From contig JBHELT010000090.1 in NCBI GenBank assembly GCA_046262935.1, positions 1 to 21,616 on the forward strand: DNA of 21,616 nt, in the 5' to 3' direction. The notes beneath the pieces are model-generated. The model saw only the letters and a program-made list of their open reading frames with translations. It did no database searches and was not told the origin of the DNA. The stretch comes from JBHELT01 sp046262935. Lineage in GTDB: Bacteria; Actinomycetota; CADDZG01; JAHWKV01. This document shows, piece after piece, positions 1 to 7,108 of this stretch. Numbering within the stretch: position 1 is the stretch's first letter; every line of letters begins with the position of its first letter. The position numbers and the translations under genes are program-made.

Positions 1-231
1 TCTTTGGGCCTGATCTCGATGCATGAAGTGTTCCCACCGTAGTGGATGGTCCTCGGAGATGGCGCCGCGAGCGATCCCCTGCAGCCCCATATCTTGGCGA
101 ACATGCAACCGATGATATCCGCCGCCGGGCCTTTTCGACCCGGCGATGCGTTCACGCCCGAACGAATCTGTGACGTGAGGAGCCCCCCGCCCTGGGGAGG
201 CGGATCCCACAAAGCAGCTCATACTTATTTG
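1..231. other. Upstream flank without a recognisable gene
   Basis: I could not support a gene here. One frame is open from the window edge to a TAG at 40-42 and could be the tail of a preceding gene, but the residues are not recognisable. Two hairpins can be read: CGCCGGG at 123-129 with CCCGGCG at 139-145, and CCGCC at 187-191 with GGCGG at 199-203. Either could be a terminator for an upstream gene or part of the leader of the lipoprotein gene that follows, but neither has a clean T-tract on its 3' side. Confidence 0.4.
123..145 (+). terminator. Hairpin, possible terminator upstream of the lipoprotein gene
   Basis: Perfect 7-bp GC-rich stem (CGCCGGG / CCCGGCG) with a 9-nt loop containing TTTT. 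No T-tract follows the 3' arm, so it is not a textbook intrinsic terminator. It may be a Rho-independent stop of low efficiency or simply leader structure. Confidence 0.25.
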
Positions 232-534
232 ATGAATCGGAATCATAGGACCCCGTTGGTTCTTGCGTCGTTGGTGATCCTTGCAGTGGCGGGCTGCAAT
301 CGGACGGAGGCCAAATCCAACGCGTCATCGGTCTTGGAGTATGCGCCTGAAAACGGTCTGACTTCACTGTCAATACCCTTGGGAAGTGGTGCACTTGCGA
401 TAACCAACACCCTGCACCGGATCACGCCCAGATCGTACGGTCAGCCCAAGTTACGTTGGAAGTGCCGAGGGCCGAGTTCACGGAGGCGGTATCGAGGACG
501 AGGAGCGTGGCCGATAAGTTCAAAGGATACGTAG
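232..534 (+). pseudogene. N-terminal lipoprotein part of a frameshifted DUF4349-family gene
   Basis: From the ATG at 232 this frame encodes a short basic N-terminus, a hydrophobic core and a lipobox ending L-A-V-A-G-C (Cys at residue 22). This is a type II signal peptide for a membrane-anchored lipoprotein. After about 55 residues the frame loses sense and turns into an Arg/Ser-rich tail that stops at 534. The DUF4349-like domain continues in the frame one base back, open from 351 to 1100. DUF4349 proteins usually have exactly this build: lipobox, variable acidic linker, conserved domain, C-terminal membrane helix. I therefore read 232-1100 as one gene of about 289 codons broken by a single-base shift somewhere between about 351 and 430. 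The cause may be a real mutation or a sequencing error; no obvious slippery heptamer was seen. There is no convincing ribosome binding site before 232. Confidence 0.5.
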
Positions 535-1100
535 CCGACTCGTCGATAACAGTGCAAGGTAGGAAGGCAACGAGCGGAACCCTAACCATCAGAGTTCCAT
601 CTGACAGATTCCGTGAGGCGATAGAGGCCGTGAGGCAACTTGGTCATGTCAAGCAGGAGCAGGAAAGTGGGCGGGACCTAACAGATCGGTTCGTTGATAG
701 CGAGGCAAGGTTGCGGCACGCGAAGGCTGAGGAAGTCACCTACCTGAAGCTGTTAGCGGAGGCCAAGAATGTTGGTGAGGTCGTGCAAGTGCAGGAGAAG
801 ATCTCGGGCGTTCAGTTGGAGATCGAGCAAGTCCAGGGCCAATTGACTCAGGTCAACGATAGTGTCGCTTTCGCAAGCCTCACGATTCACATCTTCCAGC
901 CCGGCGGGACAGCCACCACGCAGCTTGATTTCGGGACGTTCGGGGGTGCTGTCCGTACGTCCTTTGAGGTGGCAAGGATAGTGATCTCATCTCTTATCGT
1001 TTTGGTTGGAGCGTTCATTCCCCTGGTTGTTGTCGCCGTGCCGTTGTTCATCTTGATCCGAATGCCCAGGAGAAGGAGGCTGAGAAGGCGAACAACCTGA
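456..1100 (+). CDS. DUF4349-type membrane-anchored protein (main domain, frameshifted from its lipoprotein head)
   Basis: The 214-residue product shows the DUF4349 pattern: a beta-rich start, then 'FKGYVADSS', 'TLTIRVPSDRF', a conserved 'DLTDRFVDSEARL' segment, a coiled coil around residues 75-130, then 'VNDSVAFASLTI' and a single membrane helix near residues 175-203 ending in an Arg-rich cytoplasmic tail. The listed start is a TTG at 456 with no good ribosome binding site, and it cuts the first beta strand. The same frame is open upstream and encodes 'QIVRSAQVTLEV' just before it, which is the expected family start, so the native protein must begin further upstream. The lipobox sequence at 232 in another frame supplies that head. 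The family's molecular function is unknown; related proteins sit in the cell envelope. The gene lies about 700 bp before rpsL and shows no functional link to translation. Confidence 0.65.
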   Translation: MEVPRAEFTEAVSRTRSVADKFKGYVADSSITVQGRKATSGTLTIRVPSDRFREAIEAVRQLGHVKQEQESGRDLTDRFVDSEARLRHAKAEEVTYLKLLAEAKNVGEVVQVQEKISGVQLEIEQVQGQLTQVNDSVAFASLTIHIFQPGGTATTQLDFGTFGGAVRTSFEVARIVISSLIVLVGAFIPLVVVAVPLFILIRMPRRRRLRRRTT

Positions 1101-1239
1101 ATTTTTCTGGGTTTCCATAAGATCCTGAAAGACCCACTATTGGAGGTGCGAAGAAGGCCTTTCCGTCGCGCTTAGTGTCGACCGGTAGACAGGTGGTGTA
1201 AGAGGTCGATGCCCCGATGCGGAGGAAGAGCGAGGCCCG

Positions 1240-1575
1240 GTGCCCCAGTTGCTACTATTAGTGGTCGAAGCGGTGCTGGCAGCGATATTCGTGGCCGGGA
1301 GATTCATGACTGGCGAGAAGATCGTCGTCCATAGCAAACCGTTTTGGGCTGGCCTTTTTGCCCTCGGCATGTTCGGGTTCTTCCAAATACTGCTCGATCC
1401 GGCATCGGGCTATCTGCCAGTGGCGCACAACACTCCAATCAAAACGGTTTTCGAATTGTTCGTTGGGTTTGGCTTGTTCTCGGTAGCATTCTGGCGTTAT
1501 TTCCGGTACCGAAAGCATCGTTATGGGACGCATCCGGCGCCCCTGTCCCAGGCTCAGTCCTTCGGGTCGTCGTAA
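1240..1575 (+). CDS. Small putative membrane protein, three hydrophobic helices
   Basis: This is a 111-residue product starting at GTG with GGAGGA about 10 bases upstream (1221-1226). Three hydrophobic stretches are visible: about residues 3-22, 34-52 and 67-88. The last is followed by a basic patch (Arg-Tyr-Phe-Arg-Tyr-Arg-Lys-His) that would stay in the cytoplasm. Codon third positions are GC-biased through the hydrophobic part, which supports real coding over the two overlapping frames. I do not recognise the family and assign no function. It is not obviously part of the str operon, because a gap of 240 bp with hairpins separates it from rpsL. It could be a stand-alone envelope gene or co-transcribed with the DUF4349 gene 140 bp upstream. 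Confidence 0.5.
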   Translation: MPQLLLLVVEAVLAAIFVAGRFMTGEKIVVHSKPFWAGLFALGMFGFFQILLDPASGYLPVAHNTPIKTVFELFVGFGLFSVAFWRYFRYRKHRYGTHPAPLSQAQSFGSS

Positions 1576-1675
1576 ACGCCGGTGGCCAGGTTGACCGCCT
1601 TTTGGCAGGGTGGTAACTTACTTGTTCGTGCGTGTGGCGTTTTAGCTATCCGCGCGACCCGGAGAGCACCTTTTG

Positions 1676-1717
1676 CCGGGGGGAAACCGCCCTCGATCGG
1701 CGGCGTTCTTCCCCCGG
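1676..1717 (+). promoter_or_regulatory. Nested hairpin in the str operon leader
   Basis: The outer stem pairs 1676-1684 with 1709-1717 (CCGGGGG core against CCCCCGG, plus a G-U and an A-T pair). The inner stem pairs CCGCC at 1687-1691 with GGCGG at 1699-1703 around a 7-nt loop. The 3' arm is followed by TTTA. It sits about 100 bases before rpsL. It could be an attenuator or protein-binding leader of the str operon, or a terminator for the gene upstream. No convincing -35/-10 pair was found nearby; TTGTTC at 1622 with TAGCTA at 1643 is a weak candidate with a short spacer. Confidence 0.35.
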
Positions 1718-1815
1718 TTTAGATGCCAAGAATCGACCCTCCTGGGCAGGTTTGTGCCATACATACCCGCTCAGGCGGTTTTCGCGTCTGTCGAATGACT
1801 GGCGAGGAAGGGAAC

Positions 1816-2187
1816 ATGCCAACGATCAACCAGCTCGTCCGCGGTGGGCGAGAAGCGCCGAAGACCAAGACGAAGACGCCTGCCCTTAAAGGCTCGCCTC
1901 AGCGTCGCGGCGTCTGCACCCAGGTGAAGACCACAACTCCGAAGAAGCCGAACTCGGCGCTTCGAAAGATAGCGCGTGTTCGGTTGACGTCCGGTGTTGA
2001 AGTAACCGCTTATATCCCCGGCATCGGTCACAACCTTCAGGAGCACTCGATCGTGCTCGTACGTGGGGGCCGTGTGAAGGACCTTCCTGGTGTTCGCTAC
2101 AAGATCGTTCGTGGAACCCTCGACACCGCCGGTGTTCGTGACCGCAAGAAGGCGCGCAGCCGTTACGGCGCCAAGAAGGCGGGCTGA
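1816..2187 (+). CDS. rpsL: 30S ribosomal protein S12
   Basis: The 123-residue protein is the normal length for actinobacterial S12, which lies at the decoding centre and controls accuracy. The start MPTINQL matches the family. An in-frame ATG at 1798 was set aside because GAGGAAGGG lies at the right distance before 1816. The conserved segments are intact: TTTPKKPNSALRK at 39-51, including Lys43, and GGRVKDLPGVR at 84-94, with Lys88 and the Asp89 that RimO methylthiolates in many bacteria. Lys43 and Lys88 are unsubstituted, so the sequence carries none of the classical streptomycin-resistance changes at those sites. It is the first gene of the str operon. rpoB/rpoC, often found just upstream, are not in this window. 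rpsG follows after 2 nt. Confidence 0.98.
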   Translation: MPTINQLVRGGREAPKTKTKTPALKGSPQRRGVCTQVKTTTPKKPNSALRKIARVRLTSGVEVTAYIPGIGHNLQEHSIVLVRGGRVKDLPGVRYKIVRGTLDTAGVRDRKKARSRYGAKKAG

Positions 2188-2189
2188 GC

Positions 2190-2660
2190 ATGCCACGCAA
2201 AGGGCCCCCAACCAAGCGCGAAGCTCCGGCAGACCCGGTCTACTCCAACGTTTTGGTATCTCAATTCATCAACCGCATCATGCTTCGCGGCAAGAAATCG
2301 CTAGCCGAGAAGATCGTCTACGGTGCTTTGAAGATCGTTTCCGAAAAGACCGGAGGCGACCCAACGCAGACATTGCGCAAAGCCGTCGACAATGTGCGTC
2401 CGTTGGTCGAGGTTCGGTCACGTCGAGTTGGTGGGACGACCTACCAGGTCCCCGTCGAGGTTCCGTCGCGACGCTCAAACACATTGGCGATCAGGTGGAT
2501 GGTCAACTTCTCACGTCAACGTCGCGAGCGAACCATGGAAGAGCGACTCGCAGGTGAACTGATGGACGCGTCGAACGGTGCGGGGGCATCGGTCAAGCGC
2601 CGCGAGGATCTTCACAAGATGGCGGAGGCGAACAAAGCGTTCGCGCACTACCGATGGTGA
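2190..2660 (+). CDS. rpsG: 30S ribosomal protein S7
   Basis: The 156-residue product is the standard length. S7 starts assembly of the 30S head by binding the 3' domain of 16S rRNA and lines the E and P sites. The family starts MPRKG and contains 'INRIMLRGKKSLAEKIVYGAL', a beta hairpin around residues 73-90 (VRSRRVGGTTYQVPVEV), and the C-terminal 'REDLHKMAEANKAFAHYRW'. The ATG lies 2 nt after the rpsL stop, and a purine-rich site in the end of rpsL serves as ribosome binding site, so translation is probably coupled. In many bacteria S7 represses the str mRNA at the S12-S7 junction; here that junction is too short to hold the E. coli-type structure. Confidence 0.98.
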   Translation: MPRKGPPTKREAPADPVYSNVLVSQFINRIMLRGKKSLAEKIVYGALKIVSEKTGGDPTQTLRKAVDNVRPLVEVRSRRVGGTTYQVPVEVPSRRSNTLAIRWMVNFSRQRRERTMEERLAGELMDASNGAGASVKRREDLHKMAEANKAFAHYRW

Positions 2661-2686
2661 GGAGTTAGTCGAATTGAAGGTGTCGA

Positions 2687-2735
2687 GCCCGGTGGTCCTG
2701 CTGACATAGATATCTGTGTCATGTAACGACCGGGC
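2687..2735 (+). promoter_or_regulatory. Structured leader between rpsG and fusA
   Basis: GCCCGGT at 2687-2693 pairs perfectly with ACCGGGC at 2729-2735. Enclosed is a palindrome, GACATAGAT at 2703-2711 against ATCTGTGTC at 2712-2720 (nine pairs, one of them T-G). The 3' arm ACCGGG can alternatively pair with CCCGGT at 2748-2753, which belongs to the next hairpin, so the two structures compete. This arrangement resembles a conditional attenuator controlling fusA. A bound ligand or protein cannot be named from the sequence. Confidence 0.45.
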
Positions 2736-2765
2736 CGGGGCTGAGTCCCCGGTTGCTTTTTGTAA
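2735..2765 (+). terminator. Intrinsic terminator or attenuator before fusA
   Basis: CCGGGG at 2735-2740 pairs with CCCCGG at 2747-2752 around CTGAGT, followed by TTGCTTTTT. This is the cleanest hairpin-plus-T-tract in the first half of the window. It lies inside the str operon, 38 bases before the fusA start, so it more likely tunes EF-G output than ends the operon. Confidence 0.6.
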
Positions 2766-2802
2766 GGACGCAAGTGTCAGTTGAAAACTAGATAGCGAGA
2801 AG

Positions 2803-4947
2803 ATGACGACAAGTACTGTGGAAGACGAAAAGAAAGAAGCCCTAGAGGCGAAGCGAGGAGCCGCGAAGATTCGCGAGTTCCCGATCAGTCGTACCCGAAA
2901 CATCGGGATCATGGCGCACATTGACGCGGGTAAGACCACTACAACCGAGCGGATCCTGTATTACACGGGGCGCACATACAAGCTGGGTGAAGTGCACGAA
3001 GGCGCCGCTGTCATGGACTGGATGGTCCAAGAGCAAGAGCGCGGCATCACCATCACTTCCGCTGCGACCACATGCAGGTGGAAGGACCACTGGATCAACA
3101 TCATCGATACTCCCGGCCACGTCGACTTCACAGTCGAAGTTGAACGTTCGCTCCGCGTCCTCGATGGTGCCGTTGCAGTGTTCGATGCAGTTGCCGGAGT
3201 CGAGCCTCAAACAGAAACCGTTTGGCGGCAAGCCGATCGTTACCGCGTACCGCGCATCTGCTTCGTGAACAAGATGGATCGCATCGGCGCCGACTTCTTC
3301 ATGACCGTCGACATGATCCGCGATCGCCTTGGCGGACACCCGCTTCCGATCCAGATCCCGTGGGGCGGCGAGTCAGATTTCCACGGTGTAATCGACATCA
3401 TCGAGATGAAGGGTCGTTACTGGACCACCGAGAAGGGTGAGGAGTGGGAAGACCGCGAGATCCCCGCTGACTTGAAGGAAGAAGCCGAACATTGGCGGCA
3501 CGAGCTTTACGAAGCACTGGCCGAGTTCGACGAGGAAGTCATGGAGGCCTACGTACATGGGGGCGAGGCAACTGCCGAACACCTGCGCATAGCTCTTCGC
3601 AAGGCGACCCTTGCCGGCGAAGCACAGCCAGTGCTTTGCGGGTCGGCCTTCAAGAACAAAGGTGTTCAGCCACTGCTCGATGCGGTCGTGCAGTACCTTC
3701 CTTCGCCAGCCGACATCAAGCCCGTCACCGGAGAGAACCCGCGTACCGGCGAAACGGTGGAACGCAAGCCAGACGACAACGAGCCATTCTGCTCGCTGGC
3801 TTTCAAGATCATGAGCGATCCCCACGTTGGACGGATCACTTATCTGCGGGTCTATTCAGGACACCTAAAGAGCGGTGGCGCATTGCTCAATACGACGCGC
3901 GATCGCAAAGAGCGCGCCGGCCGTCTGTTGCAGATGCATGCCAACCATCGCGAAGATAGAGAAACAGTTCTAACTGGCGACATCATCGCGGTTGTCGGGT
4001 TGAAAAACACCGTGACCGGAGACACACTTTGCGACCCCGATCACCCGATACGTTTAGAGGCGCCGACGTTCGCGCAACCGGTCATCTCGCTAGCGATCGA
4101 GCCCAAGACCAAGATGGACCAAGACAAACTCGCGACCGCTCTTCAACGATTGGCTGAGGAAGACCCAACCTTTCACATCAAGAGCGATGACGAAACGGGT
4201 CAGACGATCATCTCGGGCATGGGTGAGTTGCATCTCGATGTCCTCGTCGATCGCATGAAGCGCGAGTTCAATGTCGACGCCAACGTCGGCAAGCCACAGG
4301 TCGCGTATCGCGAGACCATCAAGAAGACCGTCGACAAACACGTCGAGCGCTACATCAAGCAGACCGGTGGTAAAGGTCAGTTCGGTCATGTCGAGATCAT
4401 GGTTGAGCCAACCGGCCCCGGTGGCGGTTACGAATTCATCAACAAGATCAAAGGTGGGGCGATCCCCTCCGAATACATCCCGGCGGTCGATCAGGGCATC
4501 CAAGAAGCCATGGCGTCGGGTGTGCTCGCCGGCTACCCCGTGGTCGATCTGCGGGTCACGTTGCTAGACGGTTCATCGCACGATGTCGACTCGTCCGAGA
4601 TGGCTTTCAAGATCACAGGTTCGATCGCCATCAAGGCGGCGTGTCGTAAAGCGTCACCGGTCTTGCTCGAACCCATCATGGATGTCGAGGTCGTGACTCC
4701 CGAAGAATTCATGGGCGACGTTCTTGGCGACCTCAACTCACGCCGTGGTCGCATCGAGAAGATGGAGAACAGAGCCAACGCTCAGGTGATCAGGGCCCAG
4801 GTCCCCTTGTCGCAGATGTTCGGTTACACAACCGACCTGCGCTCTATGTCTCAGGGCCGAGCTGTTCCGCATATGGAATTTCACTCGTATCAAGAGGTAC
4901 CTCAGGCTCTCGCCGAGGAAGTCGTCAAGAAAGTTAGGGGAGAGTAA
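2803..4947 (+). CDS. fusA: Elongation factor G
   Basis: The 714-residue translational GTPase moves tRNA and mRNA through the ribosome and, with RRF, recycles ribosomes. The G motifs are intact: AHIDAGKT at 38-45, RGITI in switch I at 80-84, DTPGH at 102-106 and NKMD at 156-159. Domain IV carries 'QTGGKGQFGHV', and domain V ends with 'RSMSQGRAVPHMEFHSYQEVP'. The N-terminus has a charged extension of about 20 residues before the usual 'ISRTRNIGI', but the ATG at 2803 follows AGCGAGAAG and no internal start fits better. It sits after rpsG behind a structured leader. Its TAA shares one base with the ATG of rpsJ, so no tuf gene separates them, unlike the usual order rpsL-rpsG-fusA-tuf. Confidence 0.98.
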   Translation: MTTSTVEDEKKEALEAKRGAAKIREFPISRTRNIGIMAHIDAGKTTTTERILYYTGRTYKLGEVHEGAAVMDWMVQEQERGITITSAATTCRWKDHWINIIDTPGHVDFTVEVERSLRVLDGAVAVFDAVAGVEPQTETVWRQADRYRVPRICFVNKMDRIGADFFMTVDMIRDRLGGHPLPIQIPWGGESDFHGVIDIIEMKGRYWTTEKGEEWEDREIPADLKEEAEHWRHELYEALAEFDEEVMEAYVHGGEATAEHLRIALRKATLAGEAQPVLCGSAFKNKGVQPLLDAVVQYLPSPADIKPVTGENPRTGETVERKPDDNEPFCSLAFKIMSDPHVGRITYLRVYSGHLKSGGALLNTTRDRKERAGRLLQMHANHREDRETVLTGDIIAVVGLKNTVTGDTLCDPDHPIRLEAPTFAQPVISLAIEPKTKMDQDKLATALQRLAEEDPTFHIKSDDETGQTIISGMGELHLDVLVDRMKREFNVDANVGKPQVAYRETIKKTVDKHVERYIKQTGGKGQFGHVEIMVEPTGPGGGYEFINKIKGGAIPSEYIPAVDQGIQEAMASGVLAGYPVVDLRVTLLDGSSHDVDSSEMAFKITGSIAIKAACRKASPVLLEPIMDVEVVTPEEFMGDVLGDLNSRRGRIEKMENRANAQVIRAQVPLSQMFGYTTDLRSMSQGRAVPHMEFHSYQEVPQALAEEVVKKVRGE

Positions 4948-5258
4948 TGCCCAAAGGCCCAACGATCCGCATCAAGCTGAAGGCGTATGACCATGAGGTC
5001 ATCGATCTCAGCGCGAAGAAGATCGTCGATACCGTCAGTCGGACGGGGGCCAACGTGCACGGTCCTATCCCACTGCCAACGCGCATCGAGAAGTTCGCGG
5101 TGATCCGGTCGCCATTCAAAGACAAAGACTCTCGCGAACACTTCGAGATGCGCACACATAAGAGAGTCATCGACATCGTTGACCCAACTCCCAAAACCAT
5201 TGACTCATTGCAACGCCTAGACCTACCGGCAGGCGTAGAGATCGAGATAAAGCTCTAG
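4947..5258 (+). CDS. rpsJ: 30S ribosomal protein S10 (NusE)
   Basis: The 103-residue product is a normal S10 with 'IRIKLKAYDHEVID', the long extended loop 'GPIPLPTRIEKFAVIRSP' and 'HKRVIDIVDPTPKTIDSL'. S10 binds the 30S head and, as NusE, joins NusB, NusG and Rho in transcription antitermination. The ATG overlaps the fusA stop by one base (TAATG), with AGGGGAG just upstream, so it is translationally coupled to fusA. This fuses the str and S10 operons into one unit. rplC follows after 2 nt. Confidence 0.97.
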   Translation: MPKGPTIRIKLKAYDHEVIDLSAKKIVDTVSRTGANVHGPIPLPTRIEKFAVIRSPFKDKDSREHFEMRTHKRVIDIVDPTPKTIDSLQRLDLPAGVEIEIKL

Positions 5259-5260
5259 TT

Positions 5261-5908
5261 ATGGCACAGATAATCAAAGGCATCGTTGGCGAGAAGATCG
5301 GTATGACGCAGGTCTTCGATGAACAGTCGCGGGTGATCCCGGTGACCGTGATCAAGGCTGGGCCCTGCCGGGTCGCGCAAGTAAAGACATCGGACAAAGA
5401 TGGTTACGGCGCGATCCAGCTTGCATTCGATGAGCTTCCTCCGAAGCGGCTGACCAAGCCCGAAGCTGGCCACCTGAGCAAGAACGGTCTTGGCGGATTC
5501 AGCAAGCTTGTTGAGTTGCGAGTCGCCGATCCTGGTAGCTACACGGTTGGGCAAGAGATAAAGGTAGATATCTTCGCCAAGGGCGACAAGACCGACGTCA
5601 TCGGAGTATCTAAGGGCAAGGGATTCGCAGGAGTAATGAAGCGGCACAACTTCGCCGGGAAGCCAGCCAGCCATGGAACCGACCGTAAGCATCGTTCGCC
5701 GGGTTCGATCGGCGCATGCGCAACTCCATCGCGCGTTTTCAAAGGCATGCGCATGGCCGGCCACATGGGCCACGAGCGCGTGACTACCTTGAATCTCGAA
5801 GTGGTCCAGGCCGACTTGGATAAGAACCTGCTGTTAGTGCGCGGTGCTGTGCCTGGTCCGAACGGTGGCTACGTTGTAGTTCGTTCGGCTATCCGGGGAG
5901 GTGCCTGA
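5261..5908 (+). CDS. rplC: 50S ribosomal protein L3
   Basis: The 215-residue product matches L3, which binds near the 3' end of 23S rRNA and starts 50S assembly. The early 'GIVGEKIGMTQVF' is diagnostic, as is the extended central loop around 'SKGKGFAGVMKRHNFAGKPASHG', which reaches toward the peptidyl-transferase centre. 'MAGHMGHERVT' near residue 170 is also conserved, and the Gln after 'HG' methylated in E. coli is replaced by Thr-Asp here. Start: ATG 2 nt after rpsJ. Stop: TGA shares one base with the rplD ATG. Confidence 0.97.
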   Translation: MAQIIKGIVGEKIGMTQVFDEQSRVIPVTVIKAGPCRVAQVKTSDKDGYGAIQLAFDELPPKRLTKPEAGHLSKNGLGGFSKLVELRVADPGSYTVGQEIKVDIFAKGDKTDVIGVSKGKGFAGVMKRHNFAGKPASHGTDRKHRSPGSIGACATPSRVFKGMRMAGHMGHERVTTLNLEVVQADLDKNLLLVRGAVPGPNGGYVVVRSAIRGGA

Positions 5909-6807
5909 TGCCTAAAGCTCCCTACATCGATCAAGATGGAACCAAGTCGAATGACATCGAACTTTCCGAAGCCATCTTCGATGCGCAGGTCAATGTTCCC
6001 GTTATGCACGAAGTTGTGAGAGCACAGCTCGCAGCGGCTCGCGCAGGTACGCAATCGACCAAAACCAGGGCCGAAGTCAGAGGTGGCGGCAAGAAGCCAT
6101 GGCGCCAAAAAGGCACAGGCCGTGCGCGTCATGGTTCGATCCGTGAGCCCTCTTGGGTAGGCGGTGGTGTTGCGCATGGTCCGAAACCGCGCAGCTACGA
6201 GATGCGAGTCAACAAAAAAGTGAAAGCCTTGGCGCTTCGCTCTGCCCTCACCGATCGGGTTCGCGAAGGCAAGCTGTTGATCGCAGACCTGCCATCTTTC
6301 GAAACTCCGGCAACCAAGAAAGCGATGGAACTGCTTAGCTCTTGGGGAGTCGAAGGTAACACCTTGATCGTCGTCGATGGAACCCAAGAGTCGGAACAGT
6401 TGAACGCATGGAAGTCCTTCCGCAACCTGCCCCGTGCACTAGTCGTCACTTACCCAACCGCCTACACAGTCCTAGCAGCCGACACGGTCGTATTCACCAA
6501 GTCAGCCCTAGACTCAATAGTCTCAACCCTAACCACAGGCGGCTCATCAACCAGAACCCCCAAAGCAAAAGCGAAAGTTGGTGGCGCTGCCCTAAAGTCG
6601 CCGAAGGAGGGTGAGGCCCCTGATGGGGCCGACTCCGGCGGCAGCACACGTCCAACCGAAAGCACTGAAGCCGCCGGAACCGCCAGGTTGGAGGCCCCAG
6701 CAGAGGACTCGCCCGGACCTGAAGCCGCCGGAACCGCCAGGTTGGAGGCCGCAGCAGAGGGCTTACCCGGACCTGGCCCCGTGGACGACAAAGGCGGTGA
6801 CATCTGA
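5908..6807 (+). CDS. rplD: 50S ribosomal protein L4 with long C-terminal tail
   Basis: Residues 1-210 are a complete L4: 'STKTRAEVRGGGKKPWRQKGTGRARHGS' is the extended loop that lines the nascent-peptide exit tunnel, and the globular part ends at about 'VSTLTTGG'. Most L4 proteins stop near 200-215 residues; this one runs to 299. The tail is first Ala/Lys-rich, then acidic and Pro/Gly-rich, and contains an 18-residue unit (254-271) repeated at 272-289, encoded by a 54-bp tandem repeat. From about 6460 to 6600 the codons shift toward CTA, TCA, ATA and ACA, unlike the upstream part. In E. coli L4 also represses the S10 operon, but no such target was recognised here. It overlaps rplC and rplW by one base each. 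Confidence 0.96.
   Translation: MPKAPYIDQDGTKSNDIELSEAIFDAQVNVPVMHEVVRAQLAAARAGTQSTKTRAEVRGGGKKPWRQKGTGRARHGSIREPSWVGGGVAHGPKPRSYEMRVNKKVKALALRSALTDRVREGKLLIADLPSFETPATKKAMELLSSWGVEGNTLIVVDGTQESEQLNAWKSFRNLPRALVVTYPTAYTVLAADTVVFTKSALDSIVSTLTTGGSSTRTPKAKAKVGGAALKSPKEGEAPDGADSGGSTRPTESTEAAGTARLEAPAEDSPGPEAAGTARLEAAAEGLPGPGPVDDKGGDI
6667..6774 (+). repeat. 54-bp tandem repeat, two copies, inside rplD
   Basis: Copy 1 is 6667-6720 and copy 2 is 6721-6774. The first 30 bases are identical and the rest differ at a few positions. The unit is a multiple of three and encodes 18 residues beginning E-A-A-G-T-A-R-L-E. Recent in-frame duplication is the simplest explanation, and copy number may vary between strains. 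Confidence 0.9.
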
Positions 6808-7106
6808 TGGCAGCCAGAGATGTCATTCTGCGTCCGGTAGTGAGCGAGAAGTCTTACGGCCTGATCGATGGGAACACCTACACCTTCGTGGTTCATCCCG
6901 ATGCGAACAAGGTCCAGATCCGCCACGCGGTTGAGGAGATCTGGGGAGTAAAGGTCGTCTCAGTCAACACCATCAACCGCAAAGGAAAGACCAAGCGGTA
7001 TTCGTCATCGGTCGGGACCTTCAAACAAGGCCGCCGTGATGACAGCAAGAGAGCCATCGTAAAGCTCGCCGAAGGCGACAAGATCGAATTGTTCGACGCG
7101 AGGTAG
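6807..7106 (+). CDS. rplW: 50S ribosomal protein L23
   Basis: The 99-residue product has the family start 'ARDVILRPVVSEKSYGLI', the body 'YTFVVHPDANKVQIRHAVEEIWGVKVVSVNTIN' and the loop 'RKGKTKRYSSSVGTF'. L23 sits at the tunnel exit and docks trigger factor and the signal recognition particle; an acidic residue in 'HPDANK' is close to the known trigger-factor contact. Its start overlaps the rplD stop by one base (TGATG). rplB follows after 2 nt. Confidence 0.97.
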   Translation: MAARDVILRPVVSEKSYGLIDGNTYTFVVHPDANKVQIRHAVEEIWGVKVVSVNTINRKGKTKRYSSSVGTFKQGRRDDSKRAIVKLAEGDKIELFDAR

Positions 7107-7108
7107 AT

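Noticed and set aside
1723..1815. Longer start for rpsL
   Set aside because: The extra residues are not part of S12, and the ribosome binding site fits the ATG at 1816.
1771..2211. Minus-strand reading frame opposite rpsL
   Set aside because: Antisense shadow of rpsL with no family features or ribosome binding site.
6667..6774. CRISPR-like repeat
   Set aside because: The two units are adjacent without spacers, in frame, and code for the L4 tail.
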